Positions 6,013 through 7,175 of a stretch of DNA of 7,175 nt are shown here, piece after piece. The notes under the pieces were generated by a model. That model was given only the letters and a program-made list of their open reading frames with translations. It searched no databases and was not told the origin of the DNA. Both the position numbers and the translations under genes were made by a program. The stretch is taken from the NCBI GenBank assembly GCA_007120055.1, contig SKOL01000422.1, positions 1 to 7,175 on the forward strand. Direction: 5' to 3'. The DNA is from Anaerobacillus sp. GTDB taxonomy: Bacteria > Bacillota > Bacilli > Bacillales_H > Anaerobacillaceae. Positions within the stretch are counted from its first letter, which is position 1, and each line of letters opens with the position of its first letter.

Positions 6013-6906
6013 ATGAATTACGAACAATTAAAAACCTTTTTATTAGTTGCAGACAAAAAAAGCTTTTCTGAAGCTGCAAGAATTCTTCATTTGGCACAAC
6101 CTACTGTTACCGCTCATATTAAGTCATTAGAGATTTACTTAAATATTAAACTATTTGAAAGAACTAACAAACATGTCCATTTAACAACAGCTGGTAATAT
6201 CCTCTACAAATATACAAAAGAAATAGTGAAATTAAGTGAACAAGCTGAAAATGAAATTTTAGAGCTTTCTAAAACTATTCACGGTAACCTAGTAGTTGCG
6301 TGTAGTCTAACAATTGGTGAAAATATAATACCACAAATTCTTATGAGGTTTAGAAATACTAACCCTCTAATAAAAATAAATGTTGAAGTTACAAATACCA
6401 ATGTTATTTTAACTAAAATTAGAGATCGTATACTAGATATCGGACTCATTGAAGCTCCCATTGATGACCCAAACCTTATCCTTGAACCGTTTATGGAAGA
6501 TAAACTTGTTCTAATATCTAAGCCGAATTTTATTAGCAAAAAGGAAGATGTTAGAGTAAATGATCTGGTGTCTTTACCTTTAATATTGAGAGAAAAAGGG
6601 TCAGGAACTCGAACTGTAATGGATTTACATCTAAAAAGGTTAGGGTTGAATCCAAGTGATTTAAACATAGAATTAGAATTAGGAAGTACTGAAGCGGTTA
6701 AAGCTGCTGTAGAATCTGGTTTAGGTGTTTCAATTGTATCTGAGAGTGCAGTAAGAAAAGAATTACAACTAAATTTATTAGAAATAATTCCAATAAAGGA
6801 TATTGAATTCTCAAGACACTTTTACGTTGTCTATCATAGGGATACTATATTTAAACCCGCTGTCGAAGCTTTTAATCAATTTATTAGAACTGTACATGAC
6901 AGATAG
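6013..6906 (+). CDS. LysR-type transcriptional regulator (CysL-like)
   Basis: This is a full-length 297-residue LysR regulator. Residues 1-60 form the winged helix-turn-helix: MNYEQLKTFLLVADKKSFSE, then AARILHLAQPTVTAHIKSLE and LFER. A linker helix follows to about 90, then the periplasmic-binding-protein-like effector domain, with TIGENIIPQIL, the LREKGSGTRTVMD segment and EAVKAAVESGLGVSIVSESAV. The GSGTR signature and the TIGE...P start resemble the CysL/YwfK subgroup of Bacillus. The ATG lies 4 nt after the M20 stop with AAGG(TG)AGG just upstream, so the gene is translated in the same transcript as the amidohydrolase. LysR regulators usually sense a pathway intermediate and activate the operon. 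This one is codirectional and terminal, not divergent, so its target promoter is not obvious in the window. The subgroup call is by resemblance only. Confidence 0.93.
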   Translation: MNYEQLKTFLLVADKKSFSEAARILHLAQPTVTAHIKSLEIYLNIKLFERTNKHVHLTTAGNILYKYTKEIVKLSEQAENEILELSKTIHGNLVVACSLTIGENIIPQILMRFRNTNPLIKINVEVTNTNVILTKIRDRILDIGLIEAPIDDPNLILEPFMEDKLVLISKPNFISKKEDVRVNDLVSLPLILREKGSGTRTVMDLHLKRLGLNPSDLNIELELGSTEAVKAAVESGLGVSIVSESAVRKELQLNLLEIIPIKDIEFSRHFYVVYHRDTIFKPAVEAFNQFIRTVHDR

Positions 6907-6931
6907 AAAACATAAAATAGATATGTTATGT

Positions 6932-6983
6932 AAACACCTTTACATTGGAAGACTGTTTTCTAGTATAGTAAAGGTGTTTTTTT
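6932..6983 (+). terminator. Rho-independent terminator after the LysR gene
   Basis: A perfect 12-bp stem pairs AAACACCTTTAC (6932-6943) with GTAAAGGTGTTT (6968-6979) across a 24-nt loop and runs into a T tract to 6983. It lies 25 bases past the LysR stop and ends the operon. Confidence 0.9.
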
Positions 6984-7092
6984 ATATGAAGGTACTGCTG
7001 AAAAAAACGGAAAAGTTCGAACCATACTTCCGGCAGAGATACTTTTAATTTTTTTATTTTAAAACTTTAATGCATAAACGCGTTAATTTGTG
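6984..7092. other. Intergenic stretch without a supported gene
   Basis: No supported gene lies here. Visible elements are the 8-bp palindrome GTTCGAAC (7015-7022), a weak bulged pairing of CTGC...CGGAA with TTCCGGCAG (about 6996-7036) followed by a T-rich run, and the palindrome AACGCGTT (7077-7084). A short open stretch (6987-7048, reading KVLLKKTEKFEPYFRQRYF) has no start signal and resembles nothing I recognise. Confidence 0.5.
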
Positions 7093-7121
7093 TTGTCTTT
7101 GTGGTAAGCAAGATGTATAAT
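7093..7121 (+). promoter_or_regulatory. Sigma-A-type promoter for the gene beyond the right edge
   Basis: TTGTCT (7093-7098) is separated by 17 bases from a perfect TATAAT (7116-7121). Transcription would start near 7128 and give a leader of roughly 50 bases before the next gene. The spacing is ideal, and the position just downstream of a terminator fits a new transcription unit. Confidence 0.65.
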
Positions 7122-7130
7122 TGTGTTAAA

Positions 7131-7146
7131 GTTTGAAAATTCAAAC
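7131..7146. promoter_or_regulatory. Perfect inverted repeat at the putative transcription start (possible operator)
   Basis: GTTTGAA and TTCAAAC form perfect 7-bp arms around AA, a few bases after the predicted start site of the 7093-7121 promoter. That is a typical place for a repressor site. It is AT-rich and short, so chance is not excluded. Confidence 0.45.
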
Positions 7147-7165
7147 GGTTTTTGTATTTTATAAT

Positions 7166-7174
7166 AGGGGTGAT
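7166..7174 (+). promoter_or_regulatory. Ribosome binding site of the next gene
   Basis: AGGGGTGAT is a good match to the Bacillota anti-Shine-Dalgarno and lies at the very end of the window, so a start codon is expected within about ten bases of the right edge. Confidence 0.6.
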
Positions 7175-7175
7175 A

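Noticed and set aside
652..6668. Minus-strand open frames opposite each gene, for example 652-885, 1208-1465, 3855-4082, 4979-5314 and 6279-6668
   Set aside because: They lie wholly or almost wholly inside well-supported plus-strand genes, have no ribosome binding sites that I can see, and their translations resemble no family.
6803..7048. 81-residue plus-strand frame starting in the LysR gene and running through the terminator
   Set aside because: It overlaps the LysR 3' end out of frame, crosses the terminator stem, lacks a plausible start and has low-complexity content.
7133..7165. Second TATAAT at 7160-7165 as a -10 with TTGAAA (7133) or TTCAAA (7140) as -35
   Set aside because: Spacings of 21 and 14 bases are poor, and the -10 would leave no room before the ribosome binding site; the 7093-7121 pair is better.
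1..7175. CRISPR arrays, insertion sequences, tRNA or rRNA genes, riboswitches
   Set aside because: No direct-repeat array, transposase, terminal inverted repeats, structured RNA signature or long untranslated leader was seen.

Overview
The window is AT-rich, with strong GGAGG-type ribosome binding sites, tight same-strand packing, GTG/TTG starts and U-tailed terminators. Together these point to a Gram-positive Bacillota, most likely Bacillus-like. No gene here fixes the species. All coding sequence is on the + strand.

Layout: 1-165 is the 3' end of an IclR-type regulator. A compact run follows: a UbiD-family prFMN decarboxylase (201-1601), a divergent histidine/phenylalanine ammonia-lyase homologue (1571-3124, overlapping ubiD by 31 nt), an SDR oxidoreductase (3152-3892) and a KynB/isatin-hydrolase-type cyclase (3920-4636). 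A long near-perfect palindrome (4647-4683) separates these from a second pair: an M20-family AllC/HyuC-like amidohydrolase (4728-6008) and a CysL-like LysR regulator (6013-6906). A strong intrinsic terminator (6932-6983) closes the block. The last ~190 bases hold no convincing gene; they carry a promoter, a possible operator palindrome and a ribosome binding site for a gene that starts just past the right edge.

The set reads as a catabolic operon for a small, probably nitrogen-containing aromatic or heterocyclic acid, with an IclR gene at one end and a LysR gene at the other. The plausible chemistry is decarboxylation (UbiD), C-N elimination or another step on the lyase fold, redox (SDR), hydrolytic ring opening (cyclase) and amide/carbamoyl hydrolysis (M20). 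I do not recognise this combination as a characterised pathway; the substrate and step order are inference.

The most striking observation is that three of the five enzymes have lost textbook active-site residues while the rest of each protein is intact. The lyase has Ala-Ser-Asp in place of the MIO-forming Ala-Ser-Gly and changes at two further catalytic positions. The SDR has Asn at the catalytic Tyr. The cyclase has Gln at the first metal-ligand His. The UbiD and M20 proteins keep their catalytic residues.
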